Assembly: GCF_963678975.1 (NCBI RefSeq)
Contig: NC_089281.1
Location: 29,848,559 to 29,912,558 of the forward strand
Length of the DNA: 64,000 nt
Source of the DNA: Dysidea avara
Lineage: Eukaryota > Porifera > Demospongiae > Dictyoceratida > Dysideidae
Reading direction: 5' to 3'
How positions within the stretch are numbered: the stretch's first letter is position 1; each line of letters opens with the position of its first letter. The notes under the pieces were generated by a model. That model worked only from the letters and a program-made list of their open reading frames with translations. It ran no database searches and was not told where the DNA came from. A program made the position numbers and the translations under genes. This document shows, piece by piece, positions 1 through 10,200 of this stretch.

Positions 1-40
1 TAAGTAAATAAATAATGACTAAATAGAAATACAATCTTAC

Positions 41-3000
41 GGTCTCAACATTGGGAACACCACAATCTCTTTAATAGTATTCTTGGCAAACTGTAATCCA
101 GCGATATCATCCCAGTGTACCGGTGCACTGTGGTCCATGATCTGTGTGTGAGCGTACATTATTGAGGGAGTGACTATATTGTGGAATGTGTCACATTTTC
201 ACCAAAATGGACATAAGTAGTCAAAAAAAAAAAGAAGTACACAAAACATGAAATTTATGACAAAATTCTACAAATCTTTAAATTGTGAAATTTACTCTTT
301 AAGAAGACTATTATCTGTACTAGACACACCTCATTCATAATCATCTCCACCATTTTTGGTTCAATGTTCTTCAGTCGTTCATCTCCCTCCAGTTCTGGTG
401 GTAACTTTGAACTGGAGTTAGCTGTGCCACTACCACTACCAGGCCTACATTACATTATTAGTCTCTTGTAAAGTTGTTAAGAGCACCAGAAGAGGTGGTC
501 ATACATCATAACCCCATGATATAATGTGTGCGTTGTGTGTGTATGTATGTGCATGTTGTGTGTGTGTGTGTGTGCTCTTGTAGAGAGGATATGGTTTTGG
601 CTGCCAGGATGTTTGATGAAGTAGCTAGAGAGCTTGGTCTTACCCTGAGTGTCCCTAAGACGAAGCTGCTGGTTGCTGGGATTGGTCTAACTGGCCCCAT
701 TGGAATTGGATGGAGGTATGGTTGTTGATCAATTTAAGTATTTGGGATCATTGGTTGAGGCACGTGGTGGGGTGGTTGGTGAAGCTAGTTGTAGGACTGC
801 ACAAGCATCTAGAGCTTTTGGTAGTCTCTGTGATTCTGTATTCACTGCTCAGACTTGATGTTGGAGACCAAGAGGATGGTGTATAGATCTGTAGTGTTGG
901 GAGTGTTGTTATATGGTGCTGCCCCCACCCAAAAAATGGTTAGTAGGTTAGACAGGTTTCACTGATGATGTGTTTGGGTGTTAGCAGATCTATTCGGTGG
1001 AAGGAACACCTTACTACTGCTGAGCTGGTTGGTATGGTAGAGAGTATTGGTGACTTACTAACACAGTGCAGGCTAAGATGGTTGGGACATGTTGCTAGAA
1101 TGTCAGAAACAAACACCTGAAGAAGCTGTTATTTGGCTGGTTCCCTCAGAAACGTCCTGTACATGGTACTAAGCTTCGTTGGAGGGACAAGGGCCGTCAG
1201 GATTTGAAGAAGTGTGGGATAGATGAAACATCATGGTATAAGGAAGCTCAGGATTGTACCAGATGGTGTTCACTGTGTACTTATGGACTAGACAAACATG
1301 TGATGGCGCCACCTTTAAACAAGACTTTTATTTGTGCCACCTGCCATTGCTCATTTAGGAGAACACAAGATATTGCAAGGCATAAGTGTACCACCACTTG
1401 TCCTCATCGAAGATAGGAAAGAGTGACCACATCCCTGGACGGCATCACCTCATGATGGCTGGCTTCAAGTCAAGTGTGTGTGTGTGCATGTGTGTGAAGC
1501 ATGTACATGCTTTACTTGTTTTTTTTTTAACCACATACACAATGTATTGGAGCTCTGGGAAGCACGCTACAAGAAGTAGGTTGATGAGATTGTGATGATG
1601 CATGACCAACCTACACTGAACAGTATTATACAACAACCACTACCTCATCATTCCCACTCTGTTATCATCCTCTTCTCCCTTCACTGGAGGAATAAACTTG
1701 TTGCCAACATTACGTCTGTGGTGGACCAGTAGTGAGCAGTGTGATAACTATTCAAATAATTGTGTGTATACCTTGCTCCTAGAGATCTCTTGTTTCCACC
1801 ATAACTACCACTATTGATCTGTCTATTGCTTGTTCTGTCATATTGTCCACAATCTTTCTTGTGTTGGTTGATGATCTGAAACACATAACACACAGCTGCT
1901 ATATGTTAGTGCACACGAACTAGCACTGTTGTACGCAGTAGTGTTGCACCGATATGAGATTTTGCTGATATTCCGATAACCGATATTGGATAATAATTTC
2001 AAGCCGATAAATGTAACCAATCCAATATAGCACAACATGTCTATCTTGTAGCAATTTTTACTAGAAATTTGATTATGAAGGATAATATTAGCTTTTTTAT
2101 AGCAGCAGTATTGCTACAACAACAGCTGACAGTACACAGTAATAACAACATTGTAGTGCTGGAAAATGAAACTCGATACATTTGTAAACATCATGAGCAT
2201 GCATTTCTAAATAAATACATATATATGTATCTGCTGCTTTTTTCATCATGGTGCCGATCCAATACCGATATACAAAAAACACAGCCGATATATGGTTTTT
2301 CCAATAACCGATCCGATTATCGGTGCAACACTAGTATGCAGCACATCATCTACCTTATCATCCATATAGAAGCCCAGGTGTTTATTTCCTATAATTCATT
2401 TTTAACCCGGCATTTAAACAAGCCCAGCATCTATTCAGAGAGTACACAAGGCAAATTGTGGATGAAGTGGTGCTGAAAGTGCTTATTATAATCAACTTAC
2501 AGTTCGGAGTCCTCACTTGCTAGTTTCGTGTGGCTAGACCGCTTTTTCTCCGCACGGCGCTTATTGATTGGAAATTATAAGCGCCTGCTCTGAAAAAGGG
2601 TCTGGAACGGTTAGCATAGGCAACTCATTTTTAACACCCGGGTGTTAATGATTTCAAACAAGCCTTCACCCACAAGCATTCAATATTTGAATTCTAAATC
2701 TTTTTTTGGCACTTGTTCAGTTGAGTCGGGCGAAGGCTTGTTGAATTAACACCCTCCATAGTGGTTGGGGGTGTTAGAAATGAGTTGCCTATGCTAATTG
2801 TTCCAGACCCCTTTTCGGAACAGGTGCTTATAATTTCCAATCGATAAGTGCCGTGCAGAGAAAATGCGATCTGGCCACGCGGGACTACTCACTTGCAACA
2901 ATACATGAGGTGAAACATGTATAGCATAGCGCGTGACTTAGGATTATAGGCTAGTTTTTAGCAGCAAAAATGGACTCAGGCGTGTATTCCAGAAGTACCG

Positions 3001-5368
3001 GGCATATTATTTGCAGATTTTGAGACCAGCTTTAATATGGATGAATACAGTATACAAACTGTATCAAGCTCAGTATGTGAACATTTTTGCTGTGCTCAGA
3101 TTTTCTCTTGATCTATTCTATAGAACATACAATTACTCTAATAAAACTAGGGATGGGCAATATACCGATTTTTAGTTGTGCAATATTTTTTAAAACACCG
3201 AATCACTAAATATTAACATTCAGTAATACCGCATACCAGGAGAATACCGGAAATTACCAGTTTTCAAATTATTTAAACAGTATTATAACAGAACTTGTTA
3301 GCAAGAGTGGAGCAACAGCATAGCATGGGACTAGTAAGGTACTAATGGGAGACCAGTCACAAGTTTATTGGCTCTGTCTAAAAGTTTGTTGGCTAACACC
3401 TCCAATTTGTTTTTCCACTTGAAGAGTAAGCACTGCATAGTCTACTATGAGGCTATTGATGCAATGGAAGCTTATACATATTTAGTAACACTGCAATATT
3501 TATAATTAAAATACCGTGGTATGATATTGATCAATACCACTCACCTCTAAATAAAATGCACACTATTGAAATGCTCTAATTGAACAGTCACTTGGATGTC
3601 AGATAACTGAAGTTTGGATAACTGTTAAGCTTTCAGCCACATAAGTGCTCAGTCACACCTACCCAGTAGGACGAGGAGCTGTCTGTATACTACTGCAATG
3701 TTTTAGAATCAGGGGGACAAAACTAGTACCACTGTAACATGTCTCACAAGTGAAGGTGTGGCAGTCCCAAGTCTTATATTTACATAACATCTTTCTCCCT
3801 TTACTGCCTGTCCACATTGTTCAACCTCCCATGAAGGCTACCAGGGATACTGAGTAACCCATTCACAAGCCTCTTTATTTAGGTTAGGTGAGTGAACCTC
3901 AGGGAAACCTCTAGGACAATAGCAGGGCCTACCTGGTCCAAATCATCCCGCAAGAGAATGCTCATATACATGATGCAGTACACTAATGCACTGTTGTTGG
4001 CTTGTAAGACTAACACACTGACCCTGCCTGGTATCCATCACATGGTCAGTAGTGATGGGCAATATTGATATTTTGCCATACGATTATTGTCATGAACAAA
4101 TATCACGATTATCGTCCACTCAACTCTTGTAATAAAAAAATACTAAACACACTATGAATTGTTAATGGTAACATCACACTGTATTTCTCTGACTATCACG
4201 ATTATTGCATGATAATTGCTGATTTCGATTATCACTAGTCAATGAAAAGCACATGATGTCGATTATTGCCAATAAAATTATCAGATTATCACGATAATTG
4301 AATAATTATCCATCCTTAATGGTCAGGGACAAGGGTGCTGCCATTAGCCACACCACTGGTGTGTACCACAAGGATGTCAGGCATAGCACACACTACACTA
4401 TACACATACTAACATATTGATCTCTGGCAGTCACAAATCCCAGGTTGGAGTCTTTCTTGCTCTGCTCAGAATCATCAACTACAACACAATCATCATCTTC
4501 ATCTGGTCTGTGTCTCTTCCTCTGTGGCTGTGATTTCCACTGAGGTCTACTAGCTACCAATAGACACTTGTAACTCTAAACATTACTGAATTTGTACTCA
4601 TACATGGAAAAGCTCCTTGACTTCTAGTGGGTGTTATTTTCTTGTAGTCGTCATTTGAAACTTGTGCTGTAGCAGGTTTGTATGTAAACGAGTTCCTGGC
4701 TTTATGATGGTCAGGAATTAGTTCAGGACTTCTGGGAGAATGGATTGCCTTAGGATCATTATCAATAGCAGGACTTGTATTAGAAAATAACTCTGATTTA
4801 AACTACAACAAAATCAGGAATAAATTATGAAAATAAGTAAAAGTGATTTACTTTAATGGTTTCAGCATTAGCTCTTTCCTTGTATCTCTTAACAGCATCC
4901 AGTTGTAGAATAGTGTCTAACTTTAGGTTAGATTTCCATTCTCCTGTTGAGGAATACATTGCAAACAAATAGACACAAAACAACATACTGGTGCAATGGT
5001 TTGGTCCACTTGAAACTGTTGAACTATCTGTTCAGAAAAGTTAAAGAAATACAGACATTTATCTTTCAAGTTACTACACACTTGCTGCTGGACCTTGCAG
5101 CAGTTGTTTCCTATACTCCACGAGTTGGTCTGTGAACATGTTCGTAGTTGGTGACAGAACACCATTGGATGCACTAAACACGTGAGGCGGTTTATATTAG
5201 CTGATACCATACAGGTGCAATTTAATTATCTCACTCTTTCAAGTATTCCAGCTCCAAATGGGCTAACTTCATGCGAATCGAATCCAGGTTTGAATGAGAC
5301 GGGTTTTCTGCGGCAAAAAACTCAGCTCTCTGCCAGTCCGTCAACTCGAATCCCCAAGTTCCCGCCAT
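41..5368 (-). CDS. FIGNL1: FIGNL1 (fidgetin-like 1) AAA+ ATPase, N-terminal part; cut by left window edge
   Basis: Nine exons on the minus strand: 5235-5368, 5082-5173, 4852-4943, 4604-4802, 4414-4553, 1772-1875, 1644-1715, 330-444 and 41-141, giving 349 residues before the window ends at a GTAAG donor. The start ATG (5366-5368) opens MAGTWGFELTDWQR, matching the FIGNL1 N-terminal LSEWQ segment. Exon 5 ends LGFVTARDQY; FVTA (residues 212-215) is an FxxA motif at the place where human FIGNL1 binds RAD51. Then come SYGGNKRSLGAR, NKFIPPVK, ERLKNIEPKMVEMIMNE and the AAA+ entry VHWDDIAGLQFAKNTIKEIV, all strongly FIGNL1-like. The Walker A/B exons lie outside the window. In the family FIGNL1 removes RAD51 from DNA during homologous recombination and acts in the nucleus. 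It is divergent from the gene at 5449. The short exon 7 has the least certain donor. Confidence 0.92.
526..575. repeat. GT-rich microsatellite
   Basis: Interrupted GT/GTAT dinucleotide run within FIGNL1 intron 7. It directly precedes the LINE remnant and produces spurious short ORFs on both strands. Confidence 0.85.
588..1416 (+). mobile_element. Degenerate LINE (non-LTR retrotransposon) 3' end
   Basis: Plus-strand translation in broken frames shows the C-terminal half of a non-LTR reverse transcriptase. The pieces are MFDEVARELGLTLSVPKTK (from about 609), a FKYLGSLVEA segment (about 736), a LLYGAA segment (about 905), RLRWLGHVARMS (about 1072) and LRWRDKGRQDLKKCGID (about 1169). The tail carries a C2H2-type finger, CATCHCSFRRTQDIARHKC (about 1334-1390). 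Frameshifts and in-frame stops (for example near 857 and 965) show it is dead. It sits in FIGNL1 intron 7, antisense to the host gene. The family assignment within LINEs is open. Confidence 0.8.
1939..2333. mobile_element. hAT-type MITE with TTGCACCGAT inverted ends
   Basis: The left end TAGTGTTGCACCGAT is an exact inverted repeat of the right end ATCGGTGCAACACTA. The flanks are near-identical 8-bp duplications, gtacgcag (1931-1938) and gtatgcag (2334-2341). An 8-bp target duplication and these ends are typical of non-autonomous hAT elements. It lies in FIGNL1 intron 5 and has no transposase. The 135-residue ORF inside and beyond it (2069-2476) is not supported as a gene. Confidence 0.85.
2521..2887. 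mobile_element. Mutator-like foldback MITE with perfect 9-bp target duplication
   Basis: The element is almost wholly palindromic: arms 2521-2672 and 2735-2887 pair over most of their length, including shared motifs such as gtctggaac / gttccagac and caactcattt / aaatgagttg. It is flanked by the perfect 9-bp direct repeat ctcacttgc at 2512-2520 and 2888-2896. A 9-bp duplication with long inverted ends is the hallmark of the Mutator superfamily. No coding capacity. Confidence 0.88.
3148..3549. mobile_element. hAT-type MITE, diverged ends
   Basis: Flanked by aataaaac (3140-3147) and aataaaat (3550-3557), an 8-bp duplication with one mismatch. The ends TAGGGATGGGCA and the complement of ACTCACCTCTA are imperfect inverted repeats. 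AT-rich interior with no ORF. Located in FIGNL1 intron 5. Confidence 0.65.
4050..4318. mobile_element. hAT-type MITE with perfect 8-bp target duplication
   Basis: The 8-bp direct repeat atggtcag occurs at 4042-4049 and 4319-4326. The element starts TAGTGATGGGCAATAT and ends ATTATCCATCCTTA, a partly matching inverted repeat. The interior is full of ATTATCG/CGATAAT palindromes. It shares the GATGGGCAATAT end with the element at 3148, so the two are probably related families. Confidence 0.85.
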
Positions 5369-5448
5369 GAGAAAATAAATAATAGGCTCTAAAATTTTAC
5401 TAGTTCTAGCGCGTAGTCAAGTGCCACTTGAGAGTGAGGTGTGCAGAA
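5369..5448. promoter_or_regulatory. Compact bidirectional promoter between FIGNL1 and the 5449 gene
   Basis: Only 80 bp separate the two divergent start codons, so both 5' UTRs and any shared core promoter must lie here or overlap the coding regions. No clear TATA box is seen. The role is inferred from gene orientation. Confidence 0.55.
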
Positions 5449-6591
5449 ATGGCAAAGAAGTTGTTTAATTCGCTGTTTGGACGTCAACTGAGTTATGGGT
5501 CAGAAAACGAAGAGCCTGTCAACTTGCAAGACGCATTTTCGTCTAACACTACTCCTCAACTAGAAGCGTACGATCAGTCCTCGGATCAGCCGCCGATGCA
5601 ACAACAGCCGCCGATGCAACAACTGCCGCCGATGCAACAACAGTTGAACCTCGGACCACAGTTACAGCTAAAGTCTCAAAAAATCGCTCCACAAACGTAT
5701 GGGCAAATGCCATCCGCACCAGGAGGGGAAGACATGAACGTTGCCTACAAAGCTTCTAACGTTATCGTACGAGAGCGTATAAAGAAGGAGAACCCTGATG
5801 ACATAGCCTTGCTTGATTCTGTGGACAAGTCGGACATTATAGTTGTTCGCGGCACATATGATCACATCCATTTGGTACTGGAGGCGATTGGAATCCCTTT
5901 CTTGGCAGTGAACCCCGGAGACCTTATGAGAATGAGCTTGCGCCCTGACCAAACCGTCTATGTAAATTGCCCGAGCTCTTTTCCAGCAAATGCCGCCAGA
6001 AAGCTGGAGGCATTTGTCAAATCAGGCGGCCAGTTGATAACGACAGACTGGGCCCTCAAACATGTCCTTGAAGTTGCCTTTCCTAAAACTGTCCGACACA
6101 ATGGTAAGAATTCAGGTGACGAGGTGGTGTCGATTGAAATTGTTGCCAAGGATGATGAGATTTTGAAGGGGTTTATTGACCAGGAGAAGGATGCAGCACC
6201 AGTATGGTGGCTTGAATGTTCCTCTTACCCCATTGAGATCTTGGACAAAAAGAAAGTGAAGGTCCTAGTGCGATCAGATGACCTCAAAAGAAAATATGGT
6301 GCTGACCCTGTCATCATTTCTTTTGATCATGGTGAAGGAGTTGTTTACCACATGATCAGCCATTTTTATTTGCAACGTAGTGAGACGCGTACCTCTAAGC
6401 AATCTCTTGGCACTGTAGCATATGCTGAAGCTCAAAACATGACAGAATCATCGAGGCTTGAAGTGGAGGGTATCACTAAAGGATGTGCCAACCTCAATTA
6501 TGGGGTGGTGCAGAGTGCTTCCACCTCATCTGAGTTTGTGTCAAGAGGGGTTCTGAAGCAGAAGAGGAAATACGCAAGCAAATTGACATAA
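5449..6591 (+). CDS. Intronless gene, glutamine-amidotransferase/ThuA-like fold, function unknown
   Basis: One 380-residue open frame with no introns. The first ATG (5449, purine at -3 and G at +4) is the start; the frame extends a few codons upstream but without ATG. Residues 1-95 are low complexity, with three PPMQQ-type repeats (about 47-67). From about residue 125 the protein looks like an alpha/beta class I glutamine-amidotransferase-like domain: DIIVVRGTYDHIHLVLEAIG, then VNCPSSFPANAARKLEAFVK and GGQLITTDWAL, then VWWLECSSYPIEIL, and VVYHMISHFYLQRSETRT. I recall no named eukaryotic family. The fold reading is pattern-based inference. Base composition is visibly more GC-rich than the flanks. 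Being intronless among 9- to 17-exon neighbours suggests retroposition or transfer from bacteria. An AATAAA follows at 6726. Confidence 0.85.
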   Translation: MAKKLFNSLFGRQLSYGSENEEPVNLQDAFSSNTTPQLEAYDQSSDQPPMQQQPPMQQLPPMQQQLNLGPQLQLKSQKIAPQTYGQMPSAPGGEDMNVAYKASNVIVRERIKKENPDDIALLDSVDKSDIIVVRGTYDHIHLVLEAIGIPFLAVNPGDLMRMSLRPDQTVYVNCPSSFPANAARKLEAFVKSGGQLITTDWALKHVLEVAFPKTVRHNGKNSGDEVVSIEIVAKDDEILKGFIDQEKDAAPVWWLECSSYPIEILDKKKVKVLVRSDDLKRKYGADPVIISFDHGEGVVYHMISHFYLQRSETRTSKQSLGTVAYAEAQNMTESSRLEVEGITKGCANLNYGVVQSASTSSEFVSRGVLKQKRKYASKLT

Positions 6592-6725
6592 ATGAAACAA
6601 TTGTCTGACATTATTTTTGGTAGATTTTTAATGAGATTTTTTTTTGGATTTTTGAAAATAGAGTAAATTTTAATTGATCACAATAATGTATACACTGTTT
6701 TCCCTGTACTATGACATATTGGAAG

Positions 6726-6731
6726 AATAAA
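6726..6731 (+). terminator. Polyadenylation signal AATAAA of the 5449 gene
   Basis: Canonical AATAAA 135 bp after the stop codon at 6589-6591, on the coding strand. Confidence 0.6.
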
Positions 6732-7273
6732 TAGTTATTTGATCACAGTATGCAAATAAGTATGACGTAAAATATCAACCAAGTTCACATTTACTAATAC
6801 TCATGTGATGATCCATGTAATGCTAGGCCACTTATTATGTTTTCTGGTTCTGCCTGTCATTTTTTGCTGATGAATGAATTATGCAATCTCATCACACAAT
6901 GATAGTCAAAAAGTTTATAACTTTTATAATGTTCAAAGGTTTTTATGTCATGCAAGTTTTTACAAATATACCAGTGACATAATATTGACAGGCTTTCAGT
7001 ATCTATAAGGTTACACTGACTTCGAATATGGTCCCAAGGCATATCCATATCAGGTGGGGCTCCATCACACAGTAGTTAGCTTTAAATACAGTTTCAATAC
7101 TTTCAAAATAGGTACAGGTGAACATTTTAAATGCATACGTAGGTCAGATGGTATGGAATAAGATAAAAAAATAAAATAAACACATATATACACAGTTACA
7201 CACAGTACGTACATGACAGATATTATACAGACAATATAGCATTCACAATTATACGTATTCAAATTACTCTGTT
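6732..7273. other. Intergenic space between convergent genes
   Basis: AT-rich sequence between the 3' ends of the 5449 gene and the polymerase gene. I see no repeat family or coding exon in it. Confidence 0.6.
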
Positions 7274-10200
7274 TCAACAATTACGAAGAGTTGGGATTAA
7301 ATATTGCAATTCCAAAATTGAGAATATTTCTTCCTCTGATTTAGGATAAATATATTCTTGCTACAAACACAACGTCCATACTATACTGCCAAGTGTCTCA
7401 GGTGCTCACCTTAAATGTGTCGTAAACAGAATGAGCTGTAACAGTCTTGCCACATTTCTTATAAGAATACTGCCTCAATGATCGGTTAAATTGCTATGTG
7501 CAAATAGTATGTCAAAACAACTACAAGAGAAAAGTTGTGTGCGTGTAGTGTGTGTGTGTGTAGCGTGTGTGTGTGTAGTGTGCGTGTGTGTGTGTGTGTG
7601 TGTGTGTAAGCGTGCGTGCGTAGTGTGTGTGCGTGTGCGTAGTGTGTGCATTGTGTAGTGTGTGCATTTGCCAAGGCAAGTTGTTCTACATATACATTTT
7701 GTTTTCAACTCACCTTTGACCCAGTCCAGCTGAGCAGAGCACAGGCATATTGTTTAGGTGGGGCCACTATCAAGTCAACCCTGAACACTTTTTGAGGCCA
7801 CTTCTCCGTACAGCCACATTGTTCAGCAGATAGCTTCATCACACAGAATGCTTTATCAAGATGATCAAACTTCACTTTCCTTCACAAAATAAATAAACAA
7901 AGGACTTTAACTTTGTAGTGACGTACTTTTGTTTCCCATCTGGAGTGTATTTACTAACTGCTTGGTTGGTGTGGTCTAGTTCAGTGCTAGCCAGTGTGTT
8001 GTTGCCAGTAGTAATGTCACAATGTATCATCAAACCCTGAATATTAGCATTGATAACTTGACGGGACCTCTTCATTGTAGACACCTTGGAAGTGTCCTTA
8101 TTAGTGAGGTGTCCTGATTTCAGGGGTCTAAATTAGAGATGGACCGATACCATTTTTTACCAATATTTCCGATACGAGTATTTGTACTGAAATTATTTGC
8201 CGATACCGATACTATACATTGAAGCCTAGACAAGTTTATTATAGAGAATTTCATTGTTGTGATACATAGCTAGCTATTAAAATTGATTGATCTCAGTTCA
8301 ATCAAGTTTTAAAATATTCATTGTGTAACAGCTAAACATGATAGACATCATGGTGGATTACTAATTTCTTGATTTGAGGTAGTTTTCTTGTATGCTTATT
8401 GGTAAGGCAATTAATTGTGTGGGCAGCTGATAATTGTTGTTACAGCTTTTCAACCAAACTTTTCATGAAAAAGCAAGCCAAGTAGTCATAAACTTATTTC
8501 TTGAGGAACAACTGTACTATAGGTACGTTCATGTTGAGCTGAATCCTGAAAAACAGCTAAAAATTTGAAGTGGATTTTTTCTCAGCAGAGTTAACATTTC
8601 AGCCAACCAGATAATTATTGGTAACAGCAAAGGTGTCAACAACAGACACGTACGGTTTGGCTCCATTACAAGTTCAGGAAAGGACTGTAATGGATGGTGT
8701 ACTTATATGGCTTCCACACAGGAAATGTATTGTGAAAATTTTGATTGGCCATATTATGTCAAACATTTGAACAAAAAGATTACAAAGGATTCATGTGTTC
8801 TAATATATTAGAATACACACAGAGCAATTGCAGCAATACTTGGAGAAGAGTAACAGAGGCTTTGTTTCGCTACTTTGATAGCTCAACTAAGTTACTGATT
8901 AGCTCAACTAAGTGATTAGCTACTGGAAACTTAGCTAGAGATGGTTTTAATAAAAGTGGTGAGTGTCTACTGTGGCTGGTATCTGTACCTTGTATTACCG
9001 ATACCGATCTGATACTGGTATCAGTATCAGTCCACCTAATGTGTGTACACTAATACAAATGGGACCATGGACAAGTGTCCTGATTATCATGGTGTCCTTA
9101 TTAGTGAGGTGTCCTGATTTCAGGGGTCTAAATGTGTGTACACTAATACAAATGAGATCATGGACAAGTATCAGAGTGTCTTTTCTAGATGAGTTTCACT
9201 GTAATCGTTACCTTCAGTTTTAGTTTTCCAGTGAAGTCATCTAGTAGTCCGGTAACATCAGGGTGGGAGATTAACAGGTCAACATCATGACTGGCTCCTT
9301 TGCCTCTACAAGTAAAATGTGACATAAGTAGGGCTGATGGAAATTAGTCTTCAAGTATTCTCTAGTGTTAACAATGAGTTTATTAATGACAAATACTAAC
9401 TACTTATGTGGCCTGCCTCGTGTGTACTATAAATATTCATAGATTGTTTTGAAGACTGTCATGTGACTGTCATATGTCTTATTCTACAGGCCATACCTAG
9501 CTGTGTTCTCTACGACTGACATTAACCAGTGTACTACTAGTAACATCAATGATGTACACATTACTAGTTCATTTCTTTAACAACACAATGACAGTTAATT
9601 ATGTGTGGGCAGTTCATGGAGCAGGTAATTGAAAGGTCACTTACCATTAAAAAAAAATCCCAAATAGCTTATTTGTGTGTAAAGTTACCAGCATATAGCC
9701 ACTTGAGATAGGCTCCAAGTATTTGAGACAGACAACACATAATAAATACCTCCTGTAGCCTCCCACTGCTTCCACTGTGGCACCTGGATAAATTGCAGTT
9801 AGCTGTTAATATAAAAAATGTTTGCTTTGTAAGTCTAAACATACTACCTTACTTCTTTCTCAATGAATTCTTTTATACATTGTGTTTGTGTTCTAGTCAC
9901 TGGCATACTGAGGTCTCCATAGTACTGAAACCCTACAAGTAAATATGCAGTGGTAACTGATACAATTTGAGTACTGTGGTGTACCAAGTTTCTGTACTTC
10001 AGTCAGTTCAATGTTATCACACTGTTGTACATCATCCAGTGTTCTTAACCCAAGATTGTACCACTTGTGAGCTGTGGCAGAAGCACAGCCATATATGGAA
10101 CAAAACAGCTATAACACAAAACAATGGATTTTGTAAATTCAAAGTACCATTGGTCATGGCAAACCTGCATATTGGACACCTTGGGACCGACTAAAGTGTC

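Noticed and set aside
2069-2476. 135-residue plus-strand ORF in FIGNL1 intron 5
   Set aside because: Runs from inside a hAT MITE across its end into intron sequence; no family resemblance.
5428-5448. Upstream extension of the 5449 gene
   Set aside because: The extension begins at TTG; the first ATG is 5449 and has a suitable context.
5449-6591. Bacterial contamination as explanation for the intronless gene
   Set aside because: It is flanked within 80 bp and 700 bp by clear metazoan genes and followed by AATAAA, so it is part of this genome even if its origin is foreign.
7475-7708. His/Thr-rich minus-strand ORFs
   Set aside because: Translation of a GT-rich tract within a polymerase intron; overlaps in two frames.
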